Shown here: one piece after another, positions 12,301-23,319 of the stretch
Position numbering within the stretch: position 1 is the stretch's first letter
Layout of the letters: every line of letters starts with the position of its first letter
Assembly: GCA_015227615.1 (NCBI GenBank)
Contig: JAALGZ010000001.1
Span: 3,038,001-3,102,000 of the forward strand
Origin: Labyrinthula sp. Ha
Taxonomy: Eukaryota; Sar; Bigyra; Labyrinthulida; Labyrinthulaceae
Direction: 5' to 3'
Length of the DNA stretch: 64,000 nucleotides
Notes under the pieces: model-generated
What the model was told of the DNA's origin: nothing
Databases searched by the model: none
Seen by the model: the letters and a program-made list of their open reading frames with translations, nothing else
Made by a program: the position numbers and the translations under genes

Positions 12301-14783
12301 GTTCCCGAAACCAGTGACTTTTAAGCATCTGAATGATGCAATAGCTTCTTCAGGGATTGAGAAATTAACACAATTAGGGCAATAAGAATCCTTCAAGCCC
12401 TCAGAAACAGGATTTTATATATAACATGTTAGTTTTCTTGTGAGCTATAGTACATACTCCTCTTGAGTTGATAGATTAGAAATAAGTTGATCTCTTAACT
12501 CAGTGGAATTATGTGGTGTGTTCAAAAGCATCCGCATCGGTGCCAACAAATCTGGATTAATGCGAAATAAGTTGATACACGTTATCTTTATGGTTTCGTA
12601 CAGTTTTTCTAGGTACTTTGACTCGCATTGGTGCAAACGATAATATATGAGTTATACCTGTATATCCAAGCCTGTTCCTGTATGAAAGAAGATTAACGAT
12701 CAGTGCGATATAAATCTCAAGTTTTATTTTCTGTTCAAAGACTCAACCCTAGAACTTGTTTTATTAAATACTTGAGATTCGTGTTCAGGTACGGTATAGA
12801 AAGTCAAACTAGAGACATTACTGCTTATTTCTGAGGACATCAGCCAGATTTTTTACATTACTGAAAATCAAGTTAAAATTGTGCGATTTCTTATTAATAG
12901 TGTACGCTTCAAGCTTCGTATCCCTTTTAATGTTCCGCTAGCTCTCTAAATCTTTTTACCCTGAGTTCAGAACACTTTTTCCTTAGTTCTAGCCTAACCC
13001 GAAGTTTTTGAGTGGAAATCTAGCTGTGTACCCCCCAAAACAAATAAGTCAGAAATCTTAATTTGTATCCATTTAAATAAAGTTGGTCTTGCCTTGAGCA
13101 TCAAATTAAATCTTAAACATATACAGAAAGTTTGAAACCTTTAAAGTAAACCCCATGCTAAGTTACAATCGAATCAATAAGAATAGATACCAATAGGATC
13201 TGCATATACTAGATGTCAGCAAAAATTTATGCAAATACTCTCTCCGTCTAGGAACTTGTGTGGTAGATATTTCTTGCCCTGTAAAAAGTACAACCTTATA
13301 GAAAAGGTATTTTTACTTATCCATGACTTTAAATAGCGAGATTTTGAAAGATCTCCAACTATGTATTAGTAATACATTCTAAGGATCAAGAAAAGTTTAC
13401 CTCGAAGGATAAAATCTTATTCATTTATTTCTTAGGAAAATAACTCTCTGAACTAGTTTTTATTATGAAACTTCAATGTTAGGAAAAACTACTCTGGGAA
13501 AATCAATCTGTATTTGACTTTCATACAACTAACCTTATTTGTACCACACTTGAAACAACTTTTAAGAGTTTAAAAAATAAGATAATGTAAAATAATAGGG
13601 AAATATGTTTACTTTGGAAGGGGTCAAGAATACTGTTTTTGGGACAGATTCAGCTAGTTAGTGGTCTGTAAACTTTATTCGTTTAGTTTATATCTTCTTC
13701 CTCGGAAAAATATCCAGGAAAGCTTAATTCTCTAGGTCAGCAAATGCTGCACTGCTATCCTACACCTATATTGCCACACATGATTTCTAAACATTTATTT
13801 TTGAAATGTATAAGAAAATAATACTGTACAAATCAATAGCACTTGCGAGTGAACCACTTGTAATTCCTTAGATTGCAAGCTAGATAGTAGAACAAATGGT
13901 TACATTAAGATTTAGTTCCTCGCAGTACTTTGTGTCTCTAGTTATGCTCTTCACTGTTGAAAATAGGGCTTGAGAGCCGTAAAAGATGTGCACTGAGTAT
14001 TTAATACATTTAATACTTTGCAAAGAGGTTATATGGATATGAATCTAGATTGGCAAACTATACATGGTACACCAATTGTAGTGACTGATAATAACTGCAC
14101 CTGGTGTTTTCAGAGAGCACGATGAAGTAATAGAAAGGTATATTCACTTAATGCAATTTCATTCACTTAATCTGCCAGTAGGACCCAATTATAGGCATTT
14201 TTAAAATATATAGAAAATCTTAAGAAAAATATGAAGCTAACAAATCCGTCGGCCTCCACAGGATTTAGCAGGATATATACACCAATGATACGTCATTTCT
14301 GGTTTCCTCTCTTCTTTGCTTTGTTCTTGCAATAATACCTTCGATTATTGGGCTTTTAGAGCCTAAAAGGTGTAGAAGATTATTTTCTCAGCTATGACTT
14401 CGCGCAATTAGGATTAGCTCAAACTAAATGAGTTTTCATCTTTTAACCTGATTAGAAACGTTTTCTAGTAATTCCTACTATTATACGGGAAGTTAAAATA
14501 TCCATACAAGACTAAAAGGTTATATTTTACTTTCTGTGAATATAGATCTTCCTGTATTTCTCATAACGTTTAAAGGTTGGGTTATATCTTGCAAATTATT
14601 TCAAGATTTAGCTTCTAGTTAAAAATTGAATGGTTTAGATCATCTGATTTACTTGGAAAGTTGAAAACTAGCTGATATCAACTGAATGGTTAAAGTGAAT
14701 GCCTTTAGCTAATGTCTAGGCCGACTAGCAGTCTTGAACACCTCTTAGTAAACATAAGTGCCGTATTTTAAGAACCCTGTCCG
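9397..14783. other. 5.4 kb gene desert
   Basis: AT-rich tract with no recognisable gene. A TTAACGGATA string lies near 9532, about 135 bp upstream of the EF-hand gene start. On the minus strand, two short adjacent frames at 12211-12396 and about 12445-12636 have an unusually protein-like composition (for example RINPDLLAPMRMLLN and a YCPNC motif). No family was recognised, and both may be chance or decayed coding sequence. Nothing else could be supported. Confidence 0.5.
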
Positions 14784-16655
14784 ATGTTTGAACAGATCGG
14801 GACCGACCCAAAATACAGACTATATGGAAATATATTAAGGAAGCCAGTTGAATTCTTAATACAAATGACAGCGAAACTTTCAGCGAAGTCTGTCTCAGTG
14901 CTGCTTAAAGAGAACGAAGAGGCCATCTCTCTTCTAAAAGATTTTATTTGTACTCAAAACTTCCCTGATTTATCATCGTCCCCTGTAACATTCAGCCCAT
15001 TAAGTTCTTCTTTGAAGGTTGATGACCTGTTCTATCTCCGGTATGTACTCAGCGCGAAGACGCCGATCAACAACGAAACTATTCTTTCTTCTCATCCTAC
15101 AGTGAAACATCTAATGGAAGCTTTGATTTGGAGAAATAGCTTTGAGAATATGAGCTCAGATCTCAATCCTGAAGCCGATGCCCTTGAGGAAAGCATTCTG
15201 GAGAAAATCCCAATGGCCAGAACAGGTACTCTTTGGAACGGATTCCCCGTTGTTGTATTACCATTTAACAAAATTGATTTTGACTGGATTTTTGATCAGA
15301 TTGTGAATAATTCAACAGAATTTGAAACTAGTCTACTGATGTTTTTTCTCAGACAGAAAGAAAGGATGTTTTTAGAACTTGATGAAGAAACAAGAAAGAC
15401 GGGAAATCTGATTAAGTCTATTACTGTGTATGATTTGAATGGAATGAGCTTTTCTTCCATTTATAAGCTGACAAAGTTTCTTAAAGTAATGCAAAAGCAG
15501 CAGAAGAAGGTCAAAGCATATTTTCCACAGTCGACTCATAGCACAGTTGTCTTGAACTCACCTGGTCAATGGGTTCTAAAATCATTCTCTACGTCATCTA
15601 AGCAGAAGGTTATGTCCGAAAGCTCTTTTCTGGATGAATATGATGCCAGACAGGCAGTGCCTGATTTTCTTGGTGGGTATGTGTCCTGGAATGATCTAAC
15701 ATCGAATCAGCTAAAGAACAAATTCCATCAGGATATCACAGCCGATGAGATTAAAAAGATAGAACCTAAAATGCCACTCAATGAATCTACCGGATATGCG
15801 GATCTGGAGAATAAAGTTGGGGCTGAGTCTCCTGTGCAAGAAGCTTGGGTTCCTGGTGTGAAGAAAAACAAGAAGAAATTGAAAAGAGTTGATTTAGGTG
15901 TCTTCGAGCGCGATTGTATTCCGATGAAGAAGAATAAGTTGTTTTCTTTAACTGTTCTGGAACCAAATCAGACTATCAATATATTTTTTACAAACATGAA
16001 GCACAAAGACGCACATGTCTTGTTTGCGATGAAAGGTTTGGAGGAAGAGTGTAAATGGCAGTTTGCTGGTTCTCAAGGTTCCAAGAGGATAAACCCAGGG
16101 TTAAACCACTATCAGATGAGAGTAGCTAAACCTTGTGAGGTGGTCTTGGTGTATGTAGACACACAAGTTTACAAGAAAGTTGGGGATGACTTTGATCTTG
16201 AATCTGTTTACTTGAAAGTAAAGGGAAGCACAAAGCGAAGAGTGAAGAAAATGGGGAAGAAAATATTGAAAACCAAAACATCTTCGTCAAATGAAAAGAG
16301 TAAAAAGAAGAGAAAATCATATACATACTTATTTTCAGCCGCCGTGGATAAAGAAGAAGAACTTGCTGGAAGAGAGCTCTATTTTAAGTTCGATGTAACT
16401 AAGAGCGTAGTGCCTGGAACTTTTGGTGGATTTAACCATGATTCTTTAGATAATCTTAGTGAACTCGGTGTTGAAATAAACACTAAAGAAAAGAACGCGA
16501 GGAAATCTATGACTGTAAGAAGATTGAAGCGGCAAGAGACCATGAAAGTGCTTGAAAGTGACACTAGAAGCATTTTTAGCACCGAATCCAGACGCCCACA
16601 AGACGAACAAATTCCTAGCTTCTTTTCTGCTGTTGGACAAATCCTAGGCTTCTAG
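14784..16655 (+). CDS. CRAL-TRIO (Sec14) lipid-transfer protein with GOLD-like C-terminus
   Basis: Single exon, 623 aa. The central part matches the CRAL-TRIO fold that binds phosphoinositides or other small lipids. Residues about 153-160 (GFPVVVLP) and 212-220 (SITVYDLNG) are core strands. KAYFPQS (244-250) and VVLNSPGQW (255-263) match the YPE and iiNaP blocks, and VPDFLGG (292-298) matches the lP.elGG block. A helical N-terminal region precedes it (LFYLRYVLSAK, about 82-92). From about 375 to 490, strands ending in YQMRVAKPCEVVLVYVD resemble a GOLD beta-sandwich, as in SEC14L and patellin proteins; this part is inferred. A strongly basic linker (about 495-525, Lys-rich) follows. A likely role is lipid transfer or sensing at Golgi or endosomal membranes. 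It stands alone between deserts. Confidence 0.72.
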   Translation: MFEQIGTDPKYRLYGNILRKPVEFLIQMTAKLSAKSVSVLLKENEEAISLLKDFICTQNFPDLSSSPVTFSPLSSSLKVDDLFYLRYVLSAKTPINNETILSSHPTVKHLMEALIWRNSFENMSSDLNPEADALEESILEKIPMARTGTLWNGFPVVVLPFNKIDFDWIFDQIVNNSTEFETSLLMFFLRQKERMFLELDEETRKTGNLIKSITVYDLNGMSFSSIYKLTKFLKVMQKQQKKVKAYFPQSTHSTVVLNSPGQWVLKSFSTSSKQKVMSESSFLDEYDARQAVPDFLGGYVSWNDLTSNQLKNKFHQDITADEIKKIEPKMPLNESTGYADLENKVGAESPVQEAWVPGVKKNKKKLKRVDLGVFERDCIPMKKNKLFSLTVLEPNQTINIFFTNMKHKDAHVLFAMKGLEEECKWQFAGSQGSKRINPGLNHYQMRVAKPCEVVLVYVDTQVYKKVGDDFDLESVYLKVKGSTKRRVKKMGKKILKTKTSSSNEKSKKKRKSYTYLFSAAVDKEEELAGRELYFKFDVTKSVVPGTFGGFNHDSLDNLSELGVEINTKEKNARKSMTVRRLKRQETMKVLESDTRSIFSTESRRPQDEQIPSFFSAVGQILGF

Positions 16656-16755
16656 TTATTAACGTGTAAGTTTTCAGGTTTAGAACTATCTTTCATCCTG
16701 TAATTTTTCGCATTGACTGAGGATTAAAAAACTTGACTTGTGCTAGTGCACTCGT

Positions 16756-16783
16756 CGGTGGTGTAAGTCATTAAGCTCCACCG
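16756..16783. other. small hairpin downstream of CRAL-TRIO gene
   Basis: CGGTGG at 16756-16761 pairs with CCACCG at 16778-16783 around a 16-nt loop. A second short dyad, GTGCTAGTGCAC, lies just upstream. The position about 100 bp after the stop would suit a 3' UTR structure, but the role is unknown. Confidence 0.3.
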
Positions 16784-16879
16784 GGTCCCTACTAAACAAA
16801 ATATATTAACCGTAATTACTCTCATCTATGTTCGAGAAAACCGCAAGTCATCAACCAATACTAAGATATGCACGTGAGT

Positions 16880-17640
16880 ATGGTGCTAGAGACGGGAGAA
16901 GCAAGGAATGATATCCAACTTTTCTTGAGAACTAAAGCGGATTTTTTGGTGAGTCTTCCGCAGTTTCAATAGTTGAGACCAAGTGGCCTAGGTGCTAATT
17001 ATCAATACATTTAGTTTAATGCTTCACTTCATAATCACGTGACGCAGTCATTTTCCCAGGATGTGTGCAGCAGCTAAACAGGTTCGGAATATTGAGCACA
17101 ACCTATTTAGTACCACTTGATCGCTATAGTCTGGTGTTGCCTCCAGTACAGGCTGGTCTCGGAGGTTGGTTACAAATCCCAGCATCTTTATGCTAGGCGA
17201 GTCCAGCACCCTGTAGATATTGGATATTTAACATATATGGCATTAATAATTGGTTAAGTGGTTAGGGTGTCTATATCTATTTTGGGTATCTAGATAACAA
17301 TAAGTTAAGTTTTGCAACAAGAAGTCAACATTTGAAGAAATCCGTCGAATCATAGTTTTGTACAGAAAAATGCCAATACGGCTGAGACCAAAATACAGAA
17401 GTTAATAGCAAGACTATTCGTAGAGAAATTAATATTGAATAATAACGAGACTACGTTCAATAAGGTATTACTCTAGTCTGAATAAGCTAAAGTGCACCAG
17501 CTAGCCAATTTCTCGCACATTTAGACAAACTGAAGGGGAGTATACTGAATACATAGCTAATCTAGAATACTGTGATGAGGGAAAAGAGATCCGCCCAAAG
17601 TGATTTAGTGCTTTGTTTCAGGTTAATTTACATTTTATCA
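16880..17640 (+). mobile_element. fossil of an LTR-retroelement-like repeat, copy 1
   Basis: This stretch resembles 34684-35400 in the same orientation, with matching order and spacing of several blocks. The best block is a 19-base core at about 17202 (TCCAGCACCCTGTAGATAT) that matches the other copy at 17 positions. It is followed in both by a TATTTAA or TATA-rich stretch. Identity elsewhere is low (by eye roughly 60%), so the copies are old. The layout suggests an LTR with TATA box followed by the start of an internal region. The family is not certain. It is broken and no intact gene remains. A tRNA-derived element is the alternative, because A-box-like strings occur. Confidence 0.3.
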
Positions 17641-19594
17641 ATTTGTCCCGCTGTGTAATTTTTCAAATATAGTTGGCAGAGTTTTGAGCAGCTAGAAAGC
17701 AGCTCAAAAAAATAATAGGAGCCTAAAAGTGTAGAAGTGTGCATTGAAAGACAGAATAATTTTTCAGTAACGTGAGAACCTTTGGTTAGTAAACTGAGAA
17801 AGTATACAAGCGACATTTAAAGCTCTAACTTCTGCAGAAATACCAATACAGATGGACGAGATTTCCATATTATAAAACTATGATTCATCAGGATGGTTTG
17901 CTAAGTGGAAAGTTATTAAATTTCTGCAGAAGGTAAGTCCATATCCCAAGCATATTCTGAGAAAAGAATTTAACTTCTAGTGCACAAATCAAGGATCCCA
18001 AATGGATTAAGATCTGGAGTTTATTTAAAATCTATAGCTCTTAGTTTCCAGCGACGCAAGTCCCAATTTCATAGAATCTGCATAACACCTAATTATAAAA
18101 ACCCTGAAATGAAGACCGCTGAGTCACACCAACGTCTAATACCTGAGCAACCGCCTTGTTTGTCTGTTTTCGCAAGTGATACTCTGAAACCACGTTAAAT
18201 AGGGATAGCTTATGTCTGTCTGTTCGTTTGTATTAATCTTAGGAGCAATAAACACTTTTTTATGGTTTCATAGAAGAATCAGACGAGAGTAATTAAGTAA
18301 GGTGTACAAAGCATTTTTTTTTCTGTGATAAAGCATCACGATTAGAATTATGCAAGATGTTGGTTAAACTGTCTTACAATTCCAAAAATGAGATTTATCA
18401 GCCTTTGTGTCGGATAGGAAGTTCATGTTACTTTCACAAGGCACGTATTGCTAAATAAAACGCTGTTATGATTTTGTTGAGAATAAGAAGCTACGCATGT
18501 GTGCTGTTGAATAGCCTAATTTTAGCAGAAAGATAGCTATGAAACTGGAATAAACACGGGATCACTTAACAACAAAAACTTACGAAGATATTAGAAAAGG
18601 TGAGTAATCAGGAAATTAAGTAAATTAAAACTTACCCAAGATGACCAAAGAAATCAATCTGCCTGTCTCAAGTCGCAGGTTAAAAGGAATATTTCACATT
18701 TATGGATATTATTTAAATTCGATTTAGCTAAACGTGAAATTTCATCCTTAAATTATTTCTTGATAATATTCATATTATCTGACTAATTATGGATATTCAA
18801 GCCCAAAGGTTGAATCTTCTTGTTACGGCGAAGGAAGAACTGAACCAAATAATCATTCATTAAACCTTTTGGATAATAGCCAACGCTATCAATTAACTCT
18901 TTAGATAGATATTCCCTTGTAGCAGCAGAAATGCTATTGCTAATATGTTTTCTCGAACTAAGATCATTTGAGGAACAATGGCCAAATTTTGCTATTATCA
19001 TACAGCAATTAGCACGTACTCATGCTTGATCTATTGCGGTTAGCTTAAGATACTTCGTTTTAAAATCTTTTAAATCCTTAACTCTTCATTTCAAGTGTTA
19101 TTTCGTATCCTAACACCGTATCTTTTGAAAATATCTAAACTCATTTTCTGAATAGACTTTTTCCATGAAGATAATTCGCAAGAAAAATTTTTCTAGTATA
19201 AGATGAGAACTTTTTGACAGAATATTATTCAATATCACTCTCATTTAATGTTATAGCGTGTATAGAGAAGAAACAACAACAAGGTGAGGGTTATTCGACT
19301 TTTTATAGTCTTCGCTAAGATCTTTTATTGACTAGGGCTCATACTAAACTTGTGCTTTTATGAACGTTTCACTTAAAGGTGAACTTTTTTATGACAATTC
19401 CAATCTTAACTGTTAGTTCATATTATACACTATTATATTGTCTAAACTAGACAACTGCTCTAACAACTGCAGAACAGGGTATCCAACATGTTTTGTGGTA
19501 TAGGATTTTTCTAGACCAGCCAAAAAGAGACAGATACTTAATATATTATCCAAAGCTAAGTCTAGGTTTTTTATTTATTTTATGCAACTATCCT

Positions 19595-19610
19595 GGTGAT
19601 GTACATCACC
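19595..19610. repeat. perfect 16-bp palindrome
   Basis: GGTGATGTACATCACC is its own reverse complement. It lies 60 bp beyond the 3' end of the minus-strand tRNA gene. It could be a dimeric protein-binding site; no family was recognised. Confidence 0.5.
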
Positions 19611-19632
19611 GTTGACTCCTTTTACAGAGAGA

Positions 19633-19650
19633 ATTATTTTTCGAAATAAT
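19633..19650 (-). other. hairpin with TTCG loop beyond tRNA 3' end
   Basis: ATTATTT and AAATAAT flank TTCG, giving a 7-bp stem with (read on the plus strand) a UUCG-type tetraloop. It lies about 20 bp past the tRNA, after a run of five T on the minus strand that would serve as a Pol III terminator. Confidence 0.3.
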
Positions 19651-19670
19651 CATCATGAAAAACGCTTTAT

Positions 19671-19743
19671 GACAACGGTGGGGTTCGAACCCACGAAAAT
19701 GGGGTCTTAAATCCCACGCCTTAGACCACTCGGCCACGTTGCC
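19671..19743 (-). tRNA. tRNA-Leu (anticodon UAA) with short variable loop
   Basis: The minus strand folds into a 73-nt cloverleaf. The acceptor GGCAACG/CGTTGTC pairs with one G-U. The D arm is GCC..GGC around GAGTGGTCTAA. The anticodon stem TGGGA/CCCCA has one A-C mismatch and encloses loop TTTAAGA, giving anticodon UAA for the Leu codon UUA. The T arm GTGGG-TTCGAAC-CCCAC is perfect. The discriminator base is A, as in Leu tRNAs. The A box (TGGCCGAGTGG) and B box (GGTTCGAACC) are intact, and a T5 terminator lies about 8 nt downstream. The D loop is typical of class II Leu/Ser tRNAs, yet the variable region is only TTTTC where the long extra arm should be. It may be a reduced Leu tRNA or a decayed copy. 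Confidence 0.88.
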
Positions 19744-19887
19744 ATTTGTAAGCTCGCTCTAAAGTTTATTTATATATACATTTAACAAAGTTAGAAACAA
19801 AGAGAAATCTTGAGAAAATTTCAAATTAGGATAACTTACATTTTTTTCTTTGAGTTTGGTTGATGCACCAAATTTTATATCTAAAAA

Positions 19888-20814
19888 ATGAACTATAATT
19901 CATCCAGAAAAAGAACTAGAGATGGAAATATCTCGCACAAAGTATCACAAAGCCTTAAAGATCGTCTAAGAACTAAGAAGGAAAAGAAGCTGGAAGAAGA
20001 AAGAAAAGCCAAGTTAAGGAAGTTACAACAAAGTGCAAAACATGCGAAAATAAGTGCAGAAGCTGAAGAAAATGCTAATGTGGAAGATGATTTAGATAAA
20101 TTTTTCAAACAATCTGAGGAAGAAGCGAAAAAAAAAACGGAAGCAGCTCTGGAACGAGAAAATCAGGAACAGGATATTCTGCGAAAAGGTGGCTCCTTGG
20201 GTGATCTTCCTCCGCTAAGTAGTGCCAACTCAGGAAAACATAAGAATAGATCGAACAAACTCCGGCATTTATCCAATGCAAATAGAAAATGTTATGTTTG
20301 TAAGAAGTTTGGGCACACGAAAGCTGACTGTCCAGACAAGAAATGTCGATGGTGCTACAAGAAAGATCATGTTCAGGTTGATTGCCCAGAGTTTAAAAAA
20401 GAATTGGAAATTAGATCGGAGCAGGCTAAAATTGAAAATAATAAAAGATTCTTTGAGGAAAAGAAGAAGCGAAGAAAGCAAGAACGTCTTCAGGCTATGC
20501 GTGAAAAAACAGGCGTTTGGGGATATAAGAATTTGTACAGAGTGTTACAACTTCCAGAAAATAAACTTGCTACTAAAACAGATATCAAAAAGGCATATCA
20601 AAGACTTGTTTTAATTTGGCATCCTGATAAGCACTCAACAAGAAGCAAAGAGGATCAAGAGTTGGCGGAAAGTAAATATGAAGAAATTCGAAATGCTCAT
20701 GACTTGCTTTTGGAGGGACTAGAAAACGGAAATTTAGAGGGGCAAGTTGTTGCAAGTGCTGGGGTCTTGGCAAACATTGAACGAGATATTTTAAGTTTAA
20801 ATAGATCTCGATAG
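19888..20814 (+). CDS. two-zinc-knuckle protein with C-terminal J domain
   Basis: Single exon, 308 aa. A basic and Lys/Glu-rich N-terminus (about 7-100, probably helical) leads to two CCHC zinc knuckles. These are Cys135-Cys138-His143-Cys148 and Cys153-Cys156-His161-Cys166. A J domain fills about 214-278 with HPD at 245-247 (IWHPDKHS) and a helix IV-like EEIRNAHDLLLEG. J domains stimulate Hsp70, and zinc knuckles bind single-stranded RNA or DNA. An Hsp70 co-chaperone acting on RNA-protein complexes such as splicing particles is therefore an inference. The knuckles come before the J domain, unlike the cysteine-rich zinc domain of type I DnaJ. It converges with the EFHC gene, 34 bp between stops, and starts 144 bp from the tRNA. 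Confidence 0.85.
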   Translation: MNYNSSRKRTRDGNISHKVSQSLKDRLRTKKEKKLEEERKAKLRKLQQSAKHAKISAEAEENANVEDDLDKFFKQSEEEAKKKTEAALERENQEQDILRKGGSLGDLPPLSSANSGKHKNRSNKLRHLSNANRKCYVCKKFGHTKADCPDKKCRWCYKKDHVQVDCPEFKKELEIRSEQAKIENNKRFFEEKKKRRKQERLQAMREKTGVWGYKNLYRVLQLPENKLATKTDIKKAYQRLVLIWHPDKHSTRSKEDQELAESKYEEIRNAHDLLLEGLENGNLEGQVVASAGVLANIERDILSLNRSR

Positions 20815-20848
20815 TTTGGACTATATTATATTTCTGTTTAATTCAACT

Positions 20849-23307
20849 CTACTGTTTGAAGGTTCCATATACTTTTTCTATTTCTGAAATGTCCTGTGAG
20901 AAAAAAGTATCCATTAAATGAATGTAATCAATTTTCTTTCGCTGTTGAAATAAGTAGTTGATTAGTAACTTTGCTTCTTTACTTATTTCAAAGTCGAGAT
21001 TTGTTTCACGAAGTGATTCCTGAAAGTTTGTACAGTTGATTAGGTTTGTATGGTAGATGTCGTATTTGAGAAAATTTTTCTTCAGCAATTCGCGTATCCT
21101 GAAAAAAGAAGAAGAAAACTTTTTTACTATCCTTTCTATTGAGACTAAGTTTACTATCTCTTTATACTTTTGAAGGCTTGACTCTATAACCTGATCTGAA
21201 TGAACTGAACGTTGTTGCACCTCAGATATTGGTGTTTGTTCGAAATTTGTGTCACTTTTGTCAAACATATCAGGGTTTTGTTGAATGAATTTTCTAGTTG
21301 CAGAAGATGGCCGAAGAATGATAAACTCATCGGAACAAACTCCACTGCGAGAGAAGAAGAATCTAATTCTTGCACCCTCATATAGGTCTTCTTTCACCAT
21401 TTGTCGACTGATATATTCACTGTCATTTACAGATGTGTATGTATCTCCCATCACATTATCAACAAACTCTTGGAAGTCGATACTATTGTCTCCTGTCTTG
21501 TCATACAAAGAGAACAGCTCTCGCAACTTGTCCTCTTCAATAGTACCTTGAACTACACCCACAGAACTTAAACCGATTTTGAACCCTTCAAAATCTATCA
21601 TACAATTTTCATTTACAGCGAATTGCCTGAATGCTCTTAGGAGACCAAAAGGTCCTCCCACTAGCCGGGAATTAATCTTACCTTGAACGTAATGTTGCAA
21701 CTTCAAGAGCTCTGGAGACCATTGGTTTCTCTTGTTCCTTTTTCCACAGGGAATCATGTACTTTCCTCGTTGTAAGTACTGACCACCCATCACACCTGAA
21801 TTATGTCTCGCAGGTTCAAATACCGCAACTGTCGAATCATCCATGAACCAGGTCACCACAAACTTTCTCTGAAAGTCTAGAAACATAACAACATTAAACG
21901 TATGTTACCTTTAGAGGTTAAACATTGAGAATTATTTTTATCTTTTTCGTTGAGTACTGCGATATATGTTAATGTTTGCCCTGTTTGTTTCAAGAATTTT
22001 TTAAAGTCACCTGTACTCTGTTTAGGAATCAAATGTAGGCAGTTGGCTAGTGAGTCTTCTTCACTCCCAAACCCATTGTATGGTGGTGGAGTAAATCTTC
22101 GCTTTGAAAACTGTTTTCCCTCTTCAAACTCATCAGCAACATTCACAGGAAGTTGATCCACAGAATACTCGCTCTTATAATATTGTTTTGTAAATCCATC
22201 ACAATCATAGAGAAATAAATGTCGACCAAAACAGGTAACTGTATTTCCACACTTTAGATCTTCTATTCCGTAGAACTGTTCCTTTTCTTCGCTGTCCGGT
22301 TTCTCTAGTCTTTGTTTATTCAACATTAATTTTTTTGGCCCTCTAACTTCAATTGTATCATCAGCAAGGTAATAGTTCAATACAAATTTCCGTTTCAGCC
22401 CGTACAGTTTGCTCGTATCATCCCAAATGCAGTAAAATCTTAACACGTTGCCTTCATTTCTTAGAAACTTTTTCATCTTCACAGATTCTTTAGGAGGTTT
22501 TGTTTGAGCAATTTTGCTTTTATTCTCTTTCTCTAACAGTCTAAGATAATCTTTTCTTTGGTGAAATGAGTCCATAGGGGGTTTCTCTGCTCTACACATT
22601 CTGGCTGTGTTTAGCTTCAAATAGTTCTTAGTAAAGGCATCGCAGCCAGTGATTTTAAACGTACGACCGCAAAAATCCACCTCATTTCCAACGCACAACT
22701 GTTCAGGTTCAAGATCAACAGGAGCCCGTTTTCGAAAAAGTCCTTGTGGTAATCCACTATTTTGTTGCTTTGGCTCAGTAATTTGTACACTATTATCAGC
22801 AAGAAAATAATAGATCTTGAACTCCCGTGTTCTGAACTCTTCAAGAGCCGGTTGTGAAATTGGTTCAACAAAATACCCATCAAACTGAAGAACACATCCT
22901 TGATTAGCCAGCCAGGAAGGGGGCTTGCGTAAGTTGGGATCCACCTTTACATTCACAGAATCTAAGTCAAACGTTCTCTCTTTTTGCTTACACTCCCTTT
23001 CTCTCTCCTTTGCTTCACTTAATCTCTCTTTTTCGCGAATATCACTCCAATCTCTGAGAATCCGAAGCTTCTCTTCATTTATGTGCTTTGTTTCCTTAAG
23101 TTTTGATTCGTGCCGCATGTCAGGGTCCACAGCTTGGGTGAACTGATATTCAAACATCCTTCCATCATGCGTTGCTTTAAATCTCTGTGCTCTATGATAG
23201 CTTGGTTTAACTATTTCCTTAGTATGAGGCCCAGGTATACAAGGCAAATGCTTGTAGGACATAGCCTCTTGAAGTTTTTCAGTCTTTGCGTTTTGCAAAC
23301 TCATCAC
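20849..23307 (-). CDS. EFHC1/2-type DM10 flagellar protein with inserted EF-hands
   Basis: Axonemal protein of the EFHC/Rib72 family, which lines the lumen of doublet microtubules. Exon 1 is 23307-21909 and exon 2 is 21876-20849, with a 32-nt intron between; 808 aa. DM10 domains lie at about 138-230 (KIYYFLADNSVQITEP) and 287-378 (FVLNYYLADDTIEVRGP). A third starts at about 445 (VTWFMDDSTVAVFEP, NSGVMGGQYLQRGKY). Its second half (LYEGARIRFFF..DEFIILRPSS) appears only after about 110 residues that look like calcyphosin-type EF-hands (LLRAFRQF..IDFEGFKIGL and LFSLYDKTGDNSIDFQEFV). The usual C-terminal EF-hand region follows. Human EFHC1 has about 640 aa with an unbroken third DM10. The reading frame around the insert is open. 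A CCGTTAG motif sits 5 nt before the ATG. Confidence 0.88.
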
Positions 23308-23312
23308 CTTTT

Positions 23313-23319
23313 CTAACGG
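23313..23319. promoter_or_regulatory. CTAACGG motif at EFHC start
   Basis: CTAACGG (read CCGTTAG on the gene strand) lies 5 nt upstream of the EFHC ATG. It is one of four TAACGG sites found within 25 nt of start codons in this window. Confidence 0.28.

Larger units (their letters stand above)
16656..19594. other. 3 kb intergenic tract with repeat fossil
   Basis: AT-rich DNA after the CRAL-TRIO gene. It contains a small hairpin (16756-16783) and one copy of a diverged LTR-element-like repeat (about 16880-17640), both listed separately. Short frames at 17980-18198 (plus) and 18783-19001 (minus) show no family similarity that I can see. Confidence 0.5.

Noticed and set aside
17980-18198. 72-aa plus-strand frame
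   Set aside because: No family resemblance and no promoter or splice support; treated as chance.
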